From: Rudaea sp.
GTDB lineage: Bacteria > Pseudomonadota > Gammaproteobacteria > Xanthomonadales > Rhodanobacteraceae
NCBI GenBank assembly: GCA_031291055.1
Contig: JARLJU010000017.1
Location: 1-64,000, forward strand
Length of the DNA stretch: 64,000 nucleotides
Direction of reading: 5' to 3'
Shown here: positions 45,789 through 54,243 of the stretch, one piece after another
Layout of the letters: each line of letters begins with the position of its first letter
Position numbering within the stretch: the stretch's first letter is position 1
The notes under the pieces: generated by a model
The model's input: the letters and a program-made list of their open reading frames with translations, nothing else
The model's database searches: none
What the model was told of the DNA's origin: nothing
Translations under genes and position numbers: made by a program

Positions 45789-46193
45789 ATGTTCAAACAT
45801 GCCATTGCTAGGCACTCGCTGCCAACGCATGTCAGCACAGATCACGATCCACTGTTTCGATTCCACCGCTGGCGCGCCAACTTGCGGGTACTCAAAATCG
45901 AGGAAATCAAGTCGATTCCTTACACGCCGGTTCCTTATCCGTTCGTGGAACGGCTGATCGGAACGATTCCGCGCGAACACTTTGACCAGACGCTGTTCTG
46001 GAACTCACTCGATCTGTCGCGAAAGCTTGAGGAGTTCAAGAACTATTACAACAACAGTCGCGTTCACCAGTCGCTTTGCAGCGCGACACCGACTGAGCGT
46101 TCTGGCAAACCTCTTCCCGTACGTGCCGCGTTCGATTCCTTCGGGTCGAAAAATCACAGCCGCGGTCTATTTCAAACGCCGGTGGCCGACTAA
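45789..46193 (+). pseudogene. Integrase-core transposase, C-terminal fragment
   Basis: The frame encodes the end of a DDE integrase: STDHDPLFRFHRWRANLRVL, then PYPFVERLIGTIPREHFDQ with the Glu position and LEEFKNYYNNSRVHQSL. The N-terminal half with the first Asp is absent. Just after the stop, at 46196, comes the element terminus AATTCGCCTGGGACAGG, so this is probably the 3' end of the parent insertion sequence of the dispersed TGGCGAATT ends. Confidence 0.75.
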
Positions 46194-46195
46194 AT

Positions 46196-46220
46196 TGTCA
46201 ATTCGCCTGGGACAGGTATA
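46196..46220. repeat. Right terminus of the TGGCGAATT-type element
   Basis: TGTCAATTCGCCTGGGACAGG follows the transposase stop by a few bases. The same extended motif (AATTCGCCAGGGACAGG) ends the 7074 element. The gap to the next gene (46440) holds nothing else recognised. Confidence 0.55.
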
Positions 46221-46439
46221 CTTATCCACAGCCGAGGGCAGCGGCTCTCGACTTCCATCCTTGGTCAATTTTCAACGACCACGGCTAGTCAGTTTTCAAC
46301 AAGCGGCAACACCCAATTGCGTTATAACCAGTGGCCACCAGTGAGACCGCCTGAGAAGCCATTTGAGCGCGAGATCAACGCCCATAGTTCGGCGCGAATC
46401 AGCCACCGAACCATGGACGGTCTGGCAAACTAGTGACGT

Positions 46440-46718
46440 CTATCCGTTCTGCTTGTCCAGCAGGCTTCTCGCCAGCGCCTGCGCGTCTTTGCAGGCGTTG
46501 TCGCTCGTCTGCATCGTCATGCCCTGGCCCTTGCATGCGTTTTTGCCCTTACAGGAGTTTGCGGAATTCTTGCAAGCGCTTTGACCTTTGCATGAACTCG
46601 ATCTTTCACACTTGATCTTGGCATCGTCTGCCGCGGAGGCAGTACTGATGCTGGCAACGGCGAACAATCCGGCGACAGCTGTAGCGAATGCGATGCCCTT
46701 GATAGAGGAAGCTTTCAT
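46440..46718 (-). CDS. bufA2: BufA2-like bufferin precursor (Cys-rich exported RiPP)
   Basis: A 92-residue precursor starting at the ATG behind GGGAG, with a signal peptide ending STASAA at about residue 30. The mature part has six cysteines (37, 43, 49, 56, 62, 76) in a repeated CKGxxxCK pattern (SSSCKGQSACK, NSCKGKNACKGQG), as in BufA2-type metallophores. In known bufferins such cysteines are converted to thiooxazole-type groups by a DUF692/MNIO enzyme, and the product binds copper in the periplasm. That maturase lies 5 kb away in the divergent operon. The gene follows sigma and anti-sigma genes on the same strand. Assignment to the BufA2 family is from the motif pattern. Confidence 0.7.
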   Translation of the reverse strand: MKASSIKGIAFATAVAGLFAVASISTASAADDAKIKCERSSSCKGQSACKNSANSCKGKNACKGQGMTMQTSDNACKDAQALARSLLDKQNG

Positions 46719-46928
46719 GGAATTCTCCCGAGAGTGTGGATGTACACGTACGTTAGCCCGCCATGAGCCGGATCGAGTGGCCAGAAGCGGGCGGTGATGT
46801 GACCGGCTGCGCCGAGCGAGCCTTTCACAAAGCTGCATTGATTGCATAGGCGATTCGAACCAGCAGAGTCGCGCCCATCCTGTGGGAACGAAAGATTGGA
46901 CCTGAGTATTTTTAAAGGCGATCACGGG

Positions 46929-47117
46929 TCAGTCACGCTCGCGCCATTGGTGCATTGCCTTACGCACGAGTGCGAACTGCTGCGCCACATGACGGCAGGC
47001 GTCACAGATACATAGATGGATCCATAACAGAGTCCTCTCTTTCGCATTCAGCGGTTCATCTTCCCGTTTAGAGAGAATGTGCGAGGCTTGCCGGCAGGTA
47101 ATTCCCAGCAGCTTCAT
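46929..47117 (-). CDS. Zinc-finger anti-sigma factor
   Basis: A 62-residue protein with the H-x3-C-x2-C zinc motif of ZAS/zf-HC2 anti-sigma factors (His34, Cys38, Cys41 in WIHLCICDACRHV). It overlaps the ECF sigma stop by 4 bp (ATGA), the standard sigma/anti-sigma arrangement. There is no membrane helix, so it is a soluble regulator that could release sigma when zinc is displaced or the cysteines are oxidised or bind copper. Confidence 0.85.
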   Translation of the reverse strand: MKLLGITCRQASHILSKREDEPLNAKERTLLWIHLCICDACRHVAQQFALVRKAMHQWRERD

Positions 47118-47701
47118 CTGAGTGCACTTTCGGGTGCAAAGCCGTTCTTTTCCAGGCAGATGCGGAGCATGATTCTGGCCCGATAAAGTTGTACCCAGAC
47201 ATTCGACGTGGTCAGTCCCAGATCCTTACAGATTTCCTTGGTGTCGCTGCCGAATACTTCACGCAGAACGAAAATCTGGCCGATACGCCGCGGCAGTCGC
47301 TCCACACAGTGTTTGACTGCATCGAGGAATGCTCCTTGTTCGCAAAGCTGGGCCGGATCGGGTACGGCGGAGGGCTTTTGCACCCAGTGCCCGGTATCGT
47401 CGAACAAAGGATCGAATTCGCGCTCGGTGCCGGTCGCCAGCTCGAAAGGCTGTTCACGCCATTGTTTGCGCAACAGGTCCACGATCCGGTTTTTCAGGAT
47501 GGCTGTGAGCCACGTGCGCAGTGAACTGTCAGCACGGAAACTGGCGCGATGTTCGTATGCTTGAGTCAGCTCGTCCGACACGCAGTCTTCGGCAAGGTGC
47601 TCATCGCGCAACTCCAGGCGTGCGATCTTCATCAGATACGCCCGATGACCAGCGAGCGCCATGAATTCGATCGATGGGTTGGCGGAAGCGCTACTGGACA
47701 T
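47114..47701 (-). CDS. ECF RNA polymerase sigma factor
   Basis: A 195-residue ECF sigma factor. Region 2 includes DEHLAEDCVSDELTQAYEHR and RTWLTAILKNRIVDLLRKQW; region 4 includes CVERLPRRIGQIFVLREVFG and EICKDLGLTTSNVWVQLYRA. The pairing with a soluble zinc anti-sigma and a nearby DUF2282/DUF692 set fits the ECFs that control bufferin operons under metal stress. Candidate target promoters of the form TGTAAGGA-N14-CGTC lie at 50935, 50991 and inside this gene at 47204. Confidence 0.9.
   Translation of the reverse strand: MSSSASANPSIEFMALAGHRAYLMKIARLELRDEHLAEDCVSDELTQAYEHRASFRADSSLRTWLTAILKNRIVDLLRKQWREQPFELATGTEREFDPLFDDTGHWVQKPSAVPDPAQLCEQGAFLDAVKHCVERLPRRIGQIFVLREVFGSDTKEICKDLGLTTSNVWVQLYRARIMLRICLEKNGFAPESALR
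47204..47230 (-). promoter_or_regulatory. ECF-type promoter-like site inside the sigma gene
   Basis: On the reverse strand TGTAAGGA (47230-47223) is followed after exactly 14 bases by CGTCG (47208-47204). The motif and spacing match the two divergent sites at 50.9-51.0 kb. It faces the anti-sigma and BufA2 genes and lies about 87 bp before the anti-sigma start. It is inside codons of region 4, so its sequence is partly constrained by the protein. Confidence 0.5.
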
Positions 47702-47820
47702 GCGAATGGCAAGGTGCGTTTGCTTTCGCGCGCGAAGTGCGTCGAGAGATGGCTAGGTGGCGGCAGGGATGCACCAACGCATTGTATTGCCGGAAACCGT
47801 TATAACCAAACCAGCCAGGC

Positions 47821-49170
47821 TCAAGTCGCAGGCCAGACTGCCAGATCGACCGGCTGGGCTGCGCCGGCGACCCGACGACCCGGCCGAAACTCGAATCCAC
47901 TGGGGACAAGTTGGGCATCCTGCGCCGTGGCCAGTTCGACCAGGCTGGTCGTTGCGCAAGCGACAGCTCGCTCCGTCTTGTTGTGCTTCTCAAGCTTTGC
48001 AGCAAGATTCACCGCTTCACCGATCACGGTGTATTCAAGGCGTCTTTCGACGCCGATGATGCCGAAGACCAGTGGACCGTGGGCGACTCCGATACCGATT
48101 CCGAGCGCTGGCAATCCGCGCGTCGTACGCTGTTGGGCCCAGGCATGCGATGCGGCGAGGATCCCTGCGATGCAACGCAAGGCATCAGCAGCGTAAGTCA
48201 TCGAGGCACTGACGGCTCCGAAGCTGGCCAGAATGCCGTCGCCCATGAACTTATCGATATTGCCGCCGTGCTCGCGCACTACCGGCACGACGACGTTCTG
48301 GTATTCACCGATCAAGGCGATCAACTCGGCGGGTGACAGCGTTGCCGAAGCCTTGGTGAAGCCGCGCAGATCGGTGAACATGATCGCGGCATCGCGCATG
48401 GTGCTCTGGCCTGCCATCGGCTTCAGGTCGGTGGTGGTAATACGGGCGGCGACTTCGCTATCGAAGAAACGGGACAGTGCATCGGTCGACTGGCTGGCCT
48501 GCACGGCGCGTGTGAGGGTCAGGCGCGCACGCGACAGCGCGACGGCGAGCAGGGCAGTGAACATGAGGATCGCGGCAACGCGAAACACTTCGTCGCCGGC
48601 ATGGATGCGTCCGGTGGTCGCGGCAACAACCGCATCCCAAGTGCGTCCACCTGGCCCGGCGACACGCCAGGCCGCGATTGCCAACAGGCTCCAGCCCAGT
48701 GCCGCGGTGATGCCGGACAACCATACCCATACCGGCTCGAAGCGCAGCGCGCGCAAGGCGATCAGGACAAAGATGGCTGCATACAGTGAATTCTTCAGCG
48801 CCACGGGCAGCGTCGTTTCATATTGCGGTGCAAAGCCCCAGAGGATGCCGAGCAGCACGACCATTTCGGCGACCACCGACGCGGCAAGTACGCCATTTGT
48901 GAGCTGGCCGCTGAATGCGAACCAAGCGCGCAACGCGACCAGCAATACGAACGCCACGAGACCCAGCGGCACGGCAGCAATTGGCGCGTCCGGACTAAAA
49001 CCGCGTGGGGAAAAGACATACGTGAGTGCAGCAAAGGCTATGACGATTGCCTGAGCGAAGCCCACCCAGCGCTCGGAATCCTGCTGGCTGCGCGCGATTT
49101 CCTCAAGCACGCGCGCAGGCTGTGGCATGCGCTCGCGCCACAGTCCGCGCAAGTTTGCCAATCCACTCAC
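47821..49170 (-). CDS. Membrane class III adenylate/guanylate cyclase
   Basis: A 449-residue protein if translation begins at the GTG overlapping the BufA1 stop (GTGA); ATG 49128 is the alternative. The N-terminal half has about six membrane helices. The C-terminal catalytic domain carries the metal Asp in [20 protein letters not shown] (partly quoted), the second metal site in [17 protein letters not shown], and the transition-state region [16 protein letters not shown], so it should be active. It probably makes cAMP. Its place between BufA1 and the sigma gene is unusual and suggests second-messenger output linked to metal stress. Confidence 0.85.
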   Translation of the reverse strand: MSGLANLRGLWRERMPQPARVLEEIARSQQDSERWVGFAQAIVIAFAALTYVFSPRGFSPDAPIAAVPLGLVAFVLLVALRAWFAFSGQLTNGVLAASVVAEMVVLLGILWGFAPQYETTLPVALKNSLYAAIFVLIALRALRFEPVWVWLSGITAALGWSLLAIAAWRVAGPGGRTWDAVVAATTGRIHAGDEVFRVAAILMFTALLAVALSRARLTLTRAVQASQSTDALSRFFDSEVAARITTTDLKPMAGQSTMRDAAIMFTDLRGFTKASATLSPAELIALIGEYQNVVVPVVREHGGNIDKFMGDGILASFGAVSASMTYAADALRCIAGILAASHAWAQQRTTRGLPALGIGIGVAHGPLVFGIIGVERRLEYTVIGEAVNLAAKLEKHNKTERAVACATTSLVELATAQDAQLVPSGFEFRPGRRVAGAAQPVDLAVWPAT

Positions 49171-49445
49171 GGTGCGCGCTCGTCCATTACGCCGTTCACC
49201 AATCGTCGGCAGGTGCCGTTGGGCACTGCGACCCATTCACGCGGATCGGCATCGACCTGCGCCTGCTTTGCGCAGGAGTGAACCGCGTTCGCGCAGTCAT
49301 TCTGTCCGGCGCGACTGATGCCATAACAGCGCTCGCGTTCGATCGATGCCTGGCCGGCGTGACGCAGGCTCGTGGCGACGGCTGCAAGCATCGCGCCGGC
49401 TACAGCGAGCATGACCCCGGCATTCATCGCGTCGCGTCTGTTCAT
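49167..49445 (-). CDS. bufA1: BufA1-type bufferin precursor (DUF2282)
   Basis: A 92-residue DUF2282 protein with an N-terminal export segment ([17 protein letters not shown]). Its mature part carries the family signature: [12 protein letters not shown] (Cys40, Cys51), [16 protein letters not shown] (Cys58) and VPNGTCRRL (Cys79). In characterised bufferins these cysteines are modified by the MNIO BufB with help from BufC, giving periplasmic copper-binding peptides. Unlike the common bufA1-bufB-bufC order, the precursor here is on the opposite strand from bufBC, behind an NDH-2-like gene. Its stop overlaps the cyclase start by 4 bp. Confidence 0.85.
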   Translation of the reverse strand: MNRRDAMNAGVMLAVAGAMLAAVATSLRHAGQASIERERCYGISRAGQNDCANAVHSCAKQAQVDADPREWVAVPNGTCRRLVNGVMDERAP

Positions 49446-49565
49446 GGCTTCACATGGCCGTTTTCAATGTATACAGATATGACATTTAACAAACTTCGCT
49501 CGCAATTCGATCAGGCAGTGCGGGCTAATGGCACTGATGGCCACATCCGCCCATTTTCGCGTGGA

Positions 49566-50867
49566 TTACGGCCGCGGCATCAGGCCGGCTTGGTCACTTT
49601 GCAGCAATTCGTGACTGCGAGTAAAGCGAAAGTGAGTAATGTCGGGCGGGAAAAATATGCCCCAGGTCCACTCGACGAAAATGCGCACCTTGCGACCGAA
49701 GGTCGGCATCTGGCTCAGGTAATACGCGCGCCAGAGCATCCACGCAGGCAGACCACTGAGCCTAACTCCAAAGATCTTGGCGACACCTTTCAAATGACCG
49801 ACGGTCGCCATCATGCCACGCGAGCGGTAAGCGAACGGCGCCGTCGCACCGCTCGTGCAGCGTATGACAAGATTCTTCGCCAGATGCTTGGCCTCTGCGA
49901 CAGCGAACTGGGCTGTCGGCGGCGCGGGGCCATCCTCGCCGTTCGTGATCAGAGCGCAGTCGCCAATCGCCCAAACGCCCTCCACGCCGGAAACGGAAAG
50001 ATCGGCGCTGCAGACAATACGGCCGCGTTCAGTGGCGATGGCGTTGAAACGCATGGTCAACGCGTTGGGCACGGTGCCAATGGTACAGATCGTCGTCGCG
50101 GTGCTGAGCATGGCACCACTGGCCAATTCTATACTTCGTGCGCTGACCTTCGATGCACCGGTCATCGTCAGCACTTCCACGTTACGCTTCATCAACGAAC
50201 GCTTGGCCGCCTGGCCGAGCAAGGCAGGCAGTTCCGGCAGCAGGCGGTTATTGTTCTGCAGCAAGGTCACTTTGACTTCGTCGGCACCGACGCGCGGGTA
50301 AAAGTGGCGGATTTCACGCAGGCTGTCGGCAATCGCACCGGCCACTTCGACACCGGAGAACCCGCCACCGACAATGACGAAGTGGCCAAGACACAGGCGC
50401 AACTGCGGGTCAGTCTCCAGTTCGATCTGGGCCAGCCGGCGCAATACCAGATTGCGGATGTGCATCGCGTCGCCAACGGTCTTCAGCACGACGGCGTGCT
50501 CGGCCATGCCCGGGATAAGGTCCACCCGCGCACGGTTGCCGAAGGCGAGTACGAGGTGGTCGTATTCGAGTTCGACATCGCCCTTGAGCGTGTCGCAATT
50601 CAGGCGTTTGTTGCCAAAATCGACATTGCTGACCGTGCCCATCACGAAACGCGCGCGACGCACGGTCTCGCGCAGCGGGGCCACGACATGCTCAGGAAAC
50701 ACCGTGGCGCCGACGACTTCGGCCAGCATTGGATTGAACGTCATGTAGCTTTCTTCGGAAACCAGGGTGATGTCCGCGAACTTCGCGCGCTTCTGCAGTT
50801 GACGTGTCAGCGTGGAGCCGCCGAATCCGCCACCGACGATTACAATGCGTGTTCGTTGCAGGGACAT
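49566..50867 (-). CDS. NDH-2-like NAD(P)/FAD-dependent oxidoreductase
   Basis: A 433-residue flavoprotein; AAGGA precedes the ATG by 7 bases. It has an FAD-binding VIVGGGFGGSTL at about 10-20, an NAD(P)H-binding FVIVGGGFSGVEVAGAI near 150-166 and the second FAD motif GVEGVWAIGDCA, followed by a C-terminal membrane-associated part (WRAYYLSQMPTFGRKVRIF). This matches type II NADH:quinone dehydrogenases and related enzymes. It is the first gene downstream of the reverse-facing ECF-type promoter, ahead of bufA1. It may supply electrons or bypass copper- or oxidant-sensitive respiratory steps. Confidence 0.85.
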   Translation of the reverse strand: MSLQRTRIVIVGGGFGGSTLTRQLQKRAKFADITLVSEESYMTFNPMLAEVVGATVFPEHVVAPLRETVRRARFVMGTVSNVDFGNKRLNCDTLKGDVELEYDHLVLAFGNRARVDLIPGMAEHAVVLKTVGDAMHIRNLVLRRLAQIELETDPQLRLCLGHFVIVGGGFSGVEVAGAIADSLREIRHFYPRVGADEVKVTLLQNNNRLLPELPALLGQAAKRSLMKRNVEVLTMTGASKVSARSIELASGAMLSTATTICTIGTVPNALTMRFNAIATERGRIVCSADLSVSGVEGVWAIGDCALITNGEDGPAPPTAQFAVAEAKHLAKNLVIRCTSGATAPFAYRSRGMMATVGHLKGVAKIFGVRLSGLPAWMLWRAYYLSQMPTFGRKVRIFVEWTWGIFFPPDITHFRFTRSHELLQSDQAGLMPRP

Positions 50868-50934
50868 TTTAGTTCCTTGATTTGGCCGTGTTTCGGCCTG
50901 CGCGAGGTGGTCGGAGCAGGTGATTCGTGACATT

Positions 50935-50961
50935 GGACGGCGGAGAAGAAAAATCCTTACA
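50935..50961 (-). promoter_or_regulatory. ECF-type promoter, reverse-facing
   Basis: TGTAAGGA at 50961-50954, 14 bases, then CGTCC at 50939-50935 on the reverse strand, about 68 bp before the NDH-2-like start. Same motif and spacing as the forward site 30 bp away. Confidence 0.65.
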
Positions 50962-50990
50962 GGATGGCCACGATTGAATTTCACTGGTGA

Positions 50991-51017
50991 TGTAAGGAAT
51001 CTGGCCGCAGCACGTCC
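50991..51017 (+). promoter_or_regulatory. ECF-type promoter, forward-facing
   Basis: TGTAAGGA at 50991-50998, 14 bases, then CGTCC at 51013-51017, facing DoxX-BufB-BufC. The implied leader before DoxX is about 250 nt. The remaining 406-bp divergent gap shows no gene; a strong TGAGGAG ribosome site precedes DoxX. Confidence 0.65.
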
Positions 51018-51273
51018 AACGCTTAGGATGAGAAAAAGAAGCCGAGGCCCGAGCGGCACGGCAAAAGGCGACAAGATTTTCGCCGGGATGTCCGCAAGTC
51101 CTGGGTTCAATCGCGTACTTTGACAAAACGCTGCTCGCCAACCGGCATTGGCTTGTTGCTTAAGGATTTTCATGCGCCGTCGTCTATTGATCATTAAGTT
51201 TTTGTCACCCGCGATGGCGTTTCGCGCGACCGCATTATTTTGCACACACCACCTATCTCTTGAGGAGTTTTGC

Positions 51274-51741
51274 ATGCGCCACCTTGTCATCAATAGCTGT
51301 CAGGCTGCACTGAATGTATTCGCGAAACTGCAATGGCTTGCTCCTCTCGTGGTACGTCTTTTCTTTGGCTACTTTTGGCTCGAAACGGGTTGGGCAAAGC
51401 TTCACAATCTCGATGGCGCGATCGCGCGTTTCGTGGATTGGGGCATCCCCTATGCGGCGTTCAATGCCCCCCTGTCGGCAGGTACTGAATTCGTCGGCGG
51501 CGTCCTTCTCATGCTGGGTCTGGTGACGCGGCTTACGTCTGCCGTGATGATCTTCAATTTGATCGTTGCGATTGCTCTGGTTGTGATAAAGAACGTCCAT
51601 GGTTTTGACGATTTTGTAGAACTCGACGAATTTGTAGATATCCTGATTTTCTTCTGGTTGATTGTCGCAGGCCCCGGTACAGTCAGCCTGGATGCGCTGA
51701 TTGCCAAGCGATTTGGGTTGAACGTAAAAGGCATGAATTGA
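51274..51741 (+). CDS. DoxX-family membrane protein of bufferin operon
   Basis: A 155-residue protein with four membrane helices and the DoxX pattern: RLFFGYFWLETGWAKLHNLD, a central GGVLLMLGLVTRLTS and a terminal FFWLIVAGPGTVSLD. DoxX proteins commonly accompany DUF692/DUF2063 pairs; their role there is unclear, possibly linked to redox state or quinones. TGAGGAG lies 7 bases before the ATG. Confidence 0.85.
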   Translation: MRHLVINSCQAALNVFAKLQWLAPLVVRLFFGYFWLETGWAKLHNLDGAIARFVDWGIPYAAFNAPLSAGTEFVGGVLLMLGLVTRLTSAVMIFNLIVAIALVVIKNVHGFDDFVELDEFVDILIFFWLIVAGPGTVSLDALIAKRFGLNVKGMN

Positions 51742-51842
51742 TGCGGGTGAAGAGGCAAGATTTTACGGTTACGGTGAAGTGTCATTTACCTTCCATACTG
51801 CCGCGCCACGCAGCAAACGTTGACTGCATACCGGAGCTACAC

Positions 51843-51908
51843 ATGGGCGACAGCGGCCGATGCCGCGTCGCTTCTGAGCAAAAATACACAAATCAGCTTG
51901 TCCCCTGA
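51843..51908 (+). CDS. Possible 21-residue micro-ORF before bufB
   Basis: A short frame begins MGDSGRCRVASEQK and ends 6 bp before the bufB start, with CGGAG upstream. It has one cysteine. It may be a leader that couples translation to bufB or simply chance; no homology was recognised. Confidence 0.2.
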   Translation: MGDSGRCRVASEQKYTNQLVP

Positions 51909-51914
51909 AAGTCC

Positions 51915-52769
51915 ATGCAATCACAATCAAACAGTTCCATAAGTCGCTGGGTCGGCATTGGCTTGCGCACACCGCACTATCGCGAGTTGCTGGAGCGTGA
52001 GCCCTGCACCGGGTGGCTGGAGGCACATAGCGAAAACTATTTTGGTGACGGCGGCTACGATTTGCATGTGCTGACACAACTGCGCGAACGTTATCCTATC
52101 AGCCTGCATGGCGTGGGGCTCGCACTGGGTTCGACCACAGGATATTCGTGCGAGCATCTGATCAAGCTTGTCCGGCTCGTTGCACGGATTGATCCGATAT
52201 TCGTATCCGAACATTTATGTTGGGGTGCGGTTGCCGGACGTGCCTTGAACGACCTCCTGCCATTGCCTATGACAGCCGAAGCGCTCGATCTGATGTGCGG
52301 CCGCGTATCGCAAATGCAAGATGCGCTGAAGAGACGCGTACTAATCGAGAATGTATCCAGCTATGTGCGCTTTGCCGCCGATGAGTTCGATGAGGCCGGC
52401 TTCCTCAATCGACTGGTCGCGCGTAGCGGCTGCGGCATTTTGCTGGATGTCAACAATTTGTATGTCAACCAGTGCAATCACGGAATTGACGCCGCCGCGC
52501 AGATTGATGCAATTGCACCGGAACACGTTGCCGAGATTCATCTGGCGGGGCATCTGGTCACCGAGCTGGCCGTGATCGATCACCACGGCACGCGCGTGGC
52601 GGATGAGGTGTGGTTGCTGTATGAGCGCGCCTTGCGGCGCTTTGGTCAGGTCCCGACGCTGATCGAATGGGATACCGACGTGCCAGATCTGGATGTGCTT
52701 GTCGACGAGGCGCGGCTTGCTCGGGATTGTTACGCAACGCAGGCAACTAAAAATGACCACGCCGCTTGA
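51915..52769 (+). CDS. bufB: BufB: DUF692/MNIO multinuclear iron oxidase
   Basis: A 284-residue TIM-barrel MNIO enzyme. Family blocks are all present: LEAHSENYF (35-43), [11 protein letters not shown] with His65, SEHL with Glu99 and His100, LIENVSSY with Glu145 and Asn146, [10 protein letters not shown] with Asp178 and Asn180, EIHLAGH with Glu207 and His209, DHHGTRV and LIEWDTDVP with Glu251 and Asp253. These supply the iron ligands. Family members oxidise cysteines of precursor peptides; in bufferin systems they make thiooxazoles in BufA. It overlaps bufC by 17 bp. The substrates here are presumably the BufA1 and BufA2-like peptides on the opposite strand. Confidence 0.92.
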   Translation: MQSQSNSSISRWVGIGLRTPHYRELLEREPCTGWLEAHSENYFGDGGYDLHVLTQLRERYPISLHGVGLALGSTTGYSCEHLIKLVRLVARIDPIFVSEHLCWGAVAGRALNDLLPLPMTAEALDLMCGRVSQMQDALKRRVLIENVSSYVRFAADEFDEAGFLNRLVARSGCGILLDVNNLYVNQCNHGIDAAAQIDAIAPEHVAEIHLAGHLVTELAVIDHHGTRVADEVWLLYERALRRFGQVPTLIEWDTDVPDLDVLVDEARLARDCYATQATKNDHAA

Positions 52770-53556
52770 ACGCTTGCAGAACGATTTCGCCGCGGCGCTG
52801 GTCGATGCGAGAGCGGCGGCCGCGATCGTACCGGCGCTGGTGGCGAGCGACGCGCGCATGGTTGAACGCATCGCGCTTTATCGGGGCAATATCACCGCCG
52901 CGTGGGAGAAGGCATTGTCAAATGCTTATCCTGTCGTGCGTTGTCTCGTAGGTAAGGAGTTTTTTGCCGCACTCGCACGCGCCTATGGCGGTTCGCATTC
53001 GAGCACCTGCGGCGATCTTAATGAGTTCGGTGAGCAATTTTCCACTTTCGTCAGGACTTTCGAGCATACGCAATCACTGCCGTATCTCTTCGACGTAGCC
53101 GCACTGGAATGGAGGGTGCATCGCGCGCACTACGCTGCCGATGCCGATTCCATGCCGCGAACACGCATTGCGACGTTGACGCCGGAGCAACTGCTCGGCA
53201 CCCAGTTCCGTCTGCGTCCTGGCTGCGCCTGGATTGAATCGCGCTATCCAATCGCAAGTTTGTGGCTGGCACACCAACCCTCCGCAACGGTCGAACTGCC
53301 GAATCGACTTGATCATCCGGAGACTGCCCTCGTCGTACGTTCGCGCTGGCGCGTCACCGTAGTCGAGTCGAACGCTGGTGAAATTGCGGCACTGGAGCAG
53401 TTGAGTCGAGGGGCCGATGTCGATGGCGCGATCGACGCCGCCACGCGGCTCGGCGCGCCCTTCGACTTGACGCGTGCGCTTGTGCGCTGGCTCGATCTGG
53501 GCGTGCTGATGAATTGGCCCGCTGCGGCCCAGGCCTCATCGGCGTCCGCACATTGA
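52753..53556 (+). CDS. bufC: BufC: DUF2063 partner of the MNIO
   Basis: A 267-residue protein with the DUF2063 N-terminal domain ([40 protein letters not shown], quoted in part as [18 protein letters not shown]; then [15 protein letters not shown] and [17 protein letters not shown]). The C-terminal part is a recognition-like domain. In MNIO systems this partner binds the precursor and presents it to BufB. The start at 52753 is inside bufB, so the two are translationally coupled. Confidence 0.88.
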   Translation: MTTPLERLQNDFAAALVDARAAAAIVPALVASDARMVERIALYRGNITAAWEKALSNAYPVVRCLVGKEFFAALARAYGGSHSSTCGDLNEFGEQFSTFVRTFEHTQSLPYLFDVAALEWRVHRAHYAADADSMPRTRIATLTPEQLLGTQFRLRPGCAWIESRYPIASLWLAHQPSATVELPNRLDHPETALVVRSRWRVTVVESNAGEIAALEQLSRGADVDGAIDAATRLGAPFDLTRALVRWLDLGVLMNWPAAAQASSASAH

Positions 53557-53590
53557 TCAATGTAAGGTTTTCGCGCCTCGGCTGTGTCCA

Positions 53591-53612
53591 TGGCGAATTC
53601 GTAAATGATGAG
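53591..53612. repeat. Solo TGGCGAATTCGTAAAT end
   Basis: TGTCCATGGCGAATTCGTAA after bufC matches the left terminus of the dispersed element family; no right end is evident before the R2 repeat. Confidence 0.5.
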
Positions 53613-53780
53613 CAGAATGCGGCCCTCTCCGGACACCGGCACCTGAAAACTCACTACCCAAAAGCGGACGACCACGGCTACGCTGGCGTCGTCAACGCAT
53701 CAATTCTGATGGGAGCCCAAGCAATTTTCGGCGCATGCGTCATCCGTTATATTGTGGTGCTAGGTATACACTTCCGATTA

Positions 53781-54018
53781 TTTTCCCTGTTCTTTCCCTG
53801 ACACCGCCCTGTTCCTTCCCTGTTATGACGAAAAAAATTCCCTGTTAGTTTTCAGCAACAAAGTCGTGTCGATGCCCTGCAAGCCGCTTGGAATATGGAA
53901 ATTCTGGCAGCCGCGTGCAGCCCTACCCCACCGAAATAAATATTTTTCCCTGTTATTTTCCCTGTTAGCAGGGAATTCCATCCAGAGACGCGTTCGCTGC
54001 AGACTGCACCCACCGCCA
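53781..54018. repeat. Dispersed repeat R2, copy B
   Basis: Matches 36361-36597 in order: a short CCCTGTTC-type tract, GACGAAAAAAATTCCCTGTT, a diverged middle, the TTCCCTG-TTAG-CAGGGAA hairpin and GAGACGCGTTCGCTGCAGAC to CACCGCCA. It lacks the expanded 11-bp array and any integrase beside it. Nothing else was recognised in the 687-bp gap. Confidence 0.65.
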
Positions 54019-54243
54019 CGCAGGCTCGTGATTCGAGATCTAATCTCTCGATACCCTCCAAACGCCGCCACAGCGCGGGCCGCCGGCGCCCATACCGCAC
54101 TCCCTATGCCGCCAAATCGGCAATTTCGCCCTGTTTTGATCGATCGTCTCTGCAGACCAATTTTGGGAGTCCGCAGTCGATTGGCCGGACGTCGTGTAGC
54201 AGCAATAGGCTGTGACTCGGGATAAGCGAAGCTCGCAGGACCG

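Noticed and set aside
49047-50930. A 627-codon open frame on the forward strand
   Set aside because: It runs antisense through BufA1 and the NDH-2-like gene, both with clear motifs and ribosome sites. The translated product is Arg/His/Gly-rich and matches no protein pattern.
53567-53596. A fourth ECF promoter starting TGTAAGGT after bufC
   Set aside because: After 14 bases the sequence is TGTGT rather than CGTC. The nearest GTCC is at the wrong spacing and there is no gene downstream.
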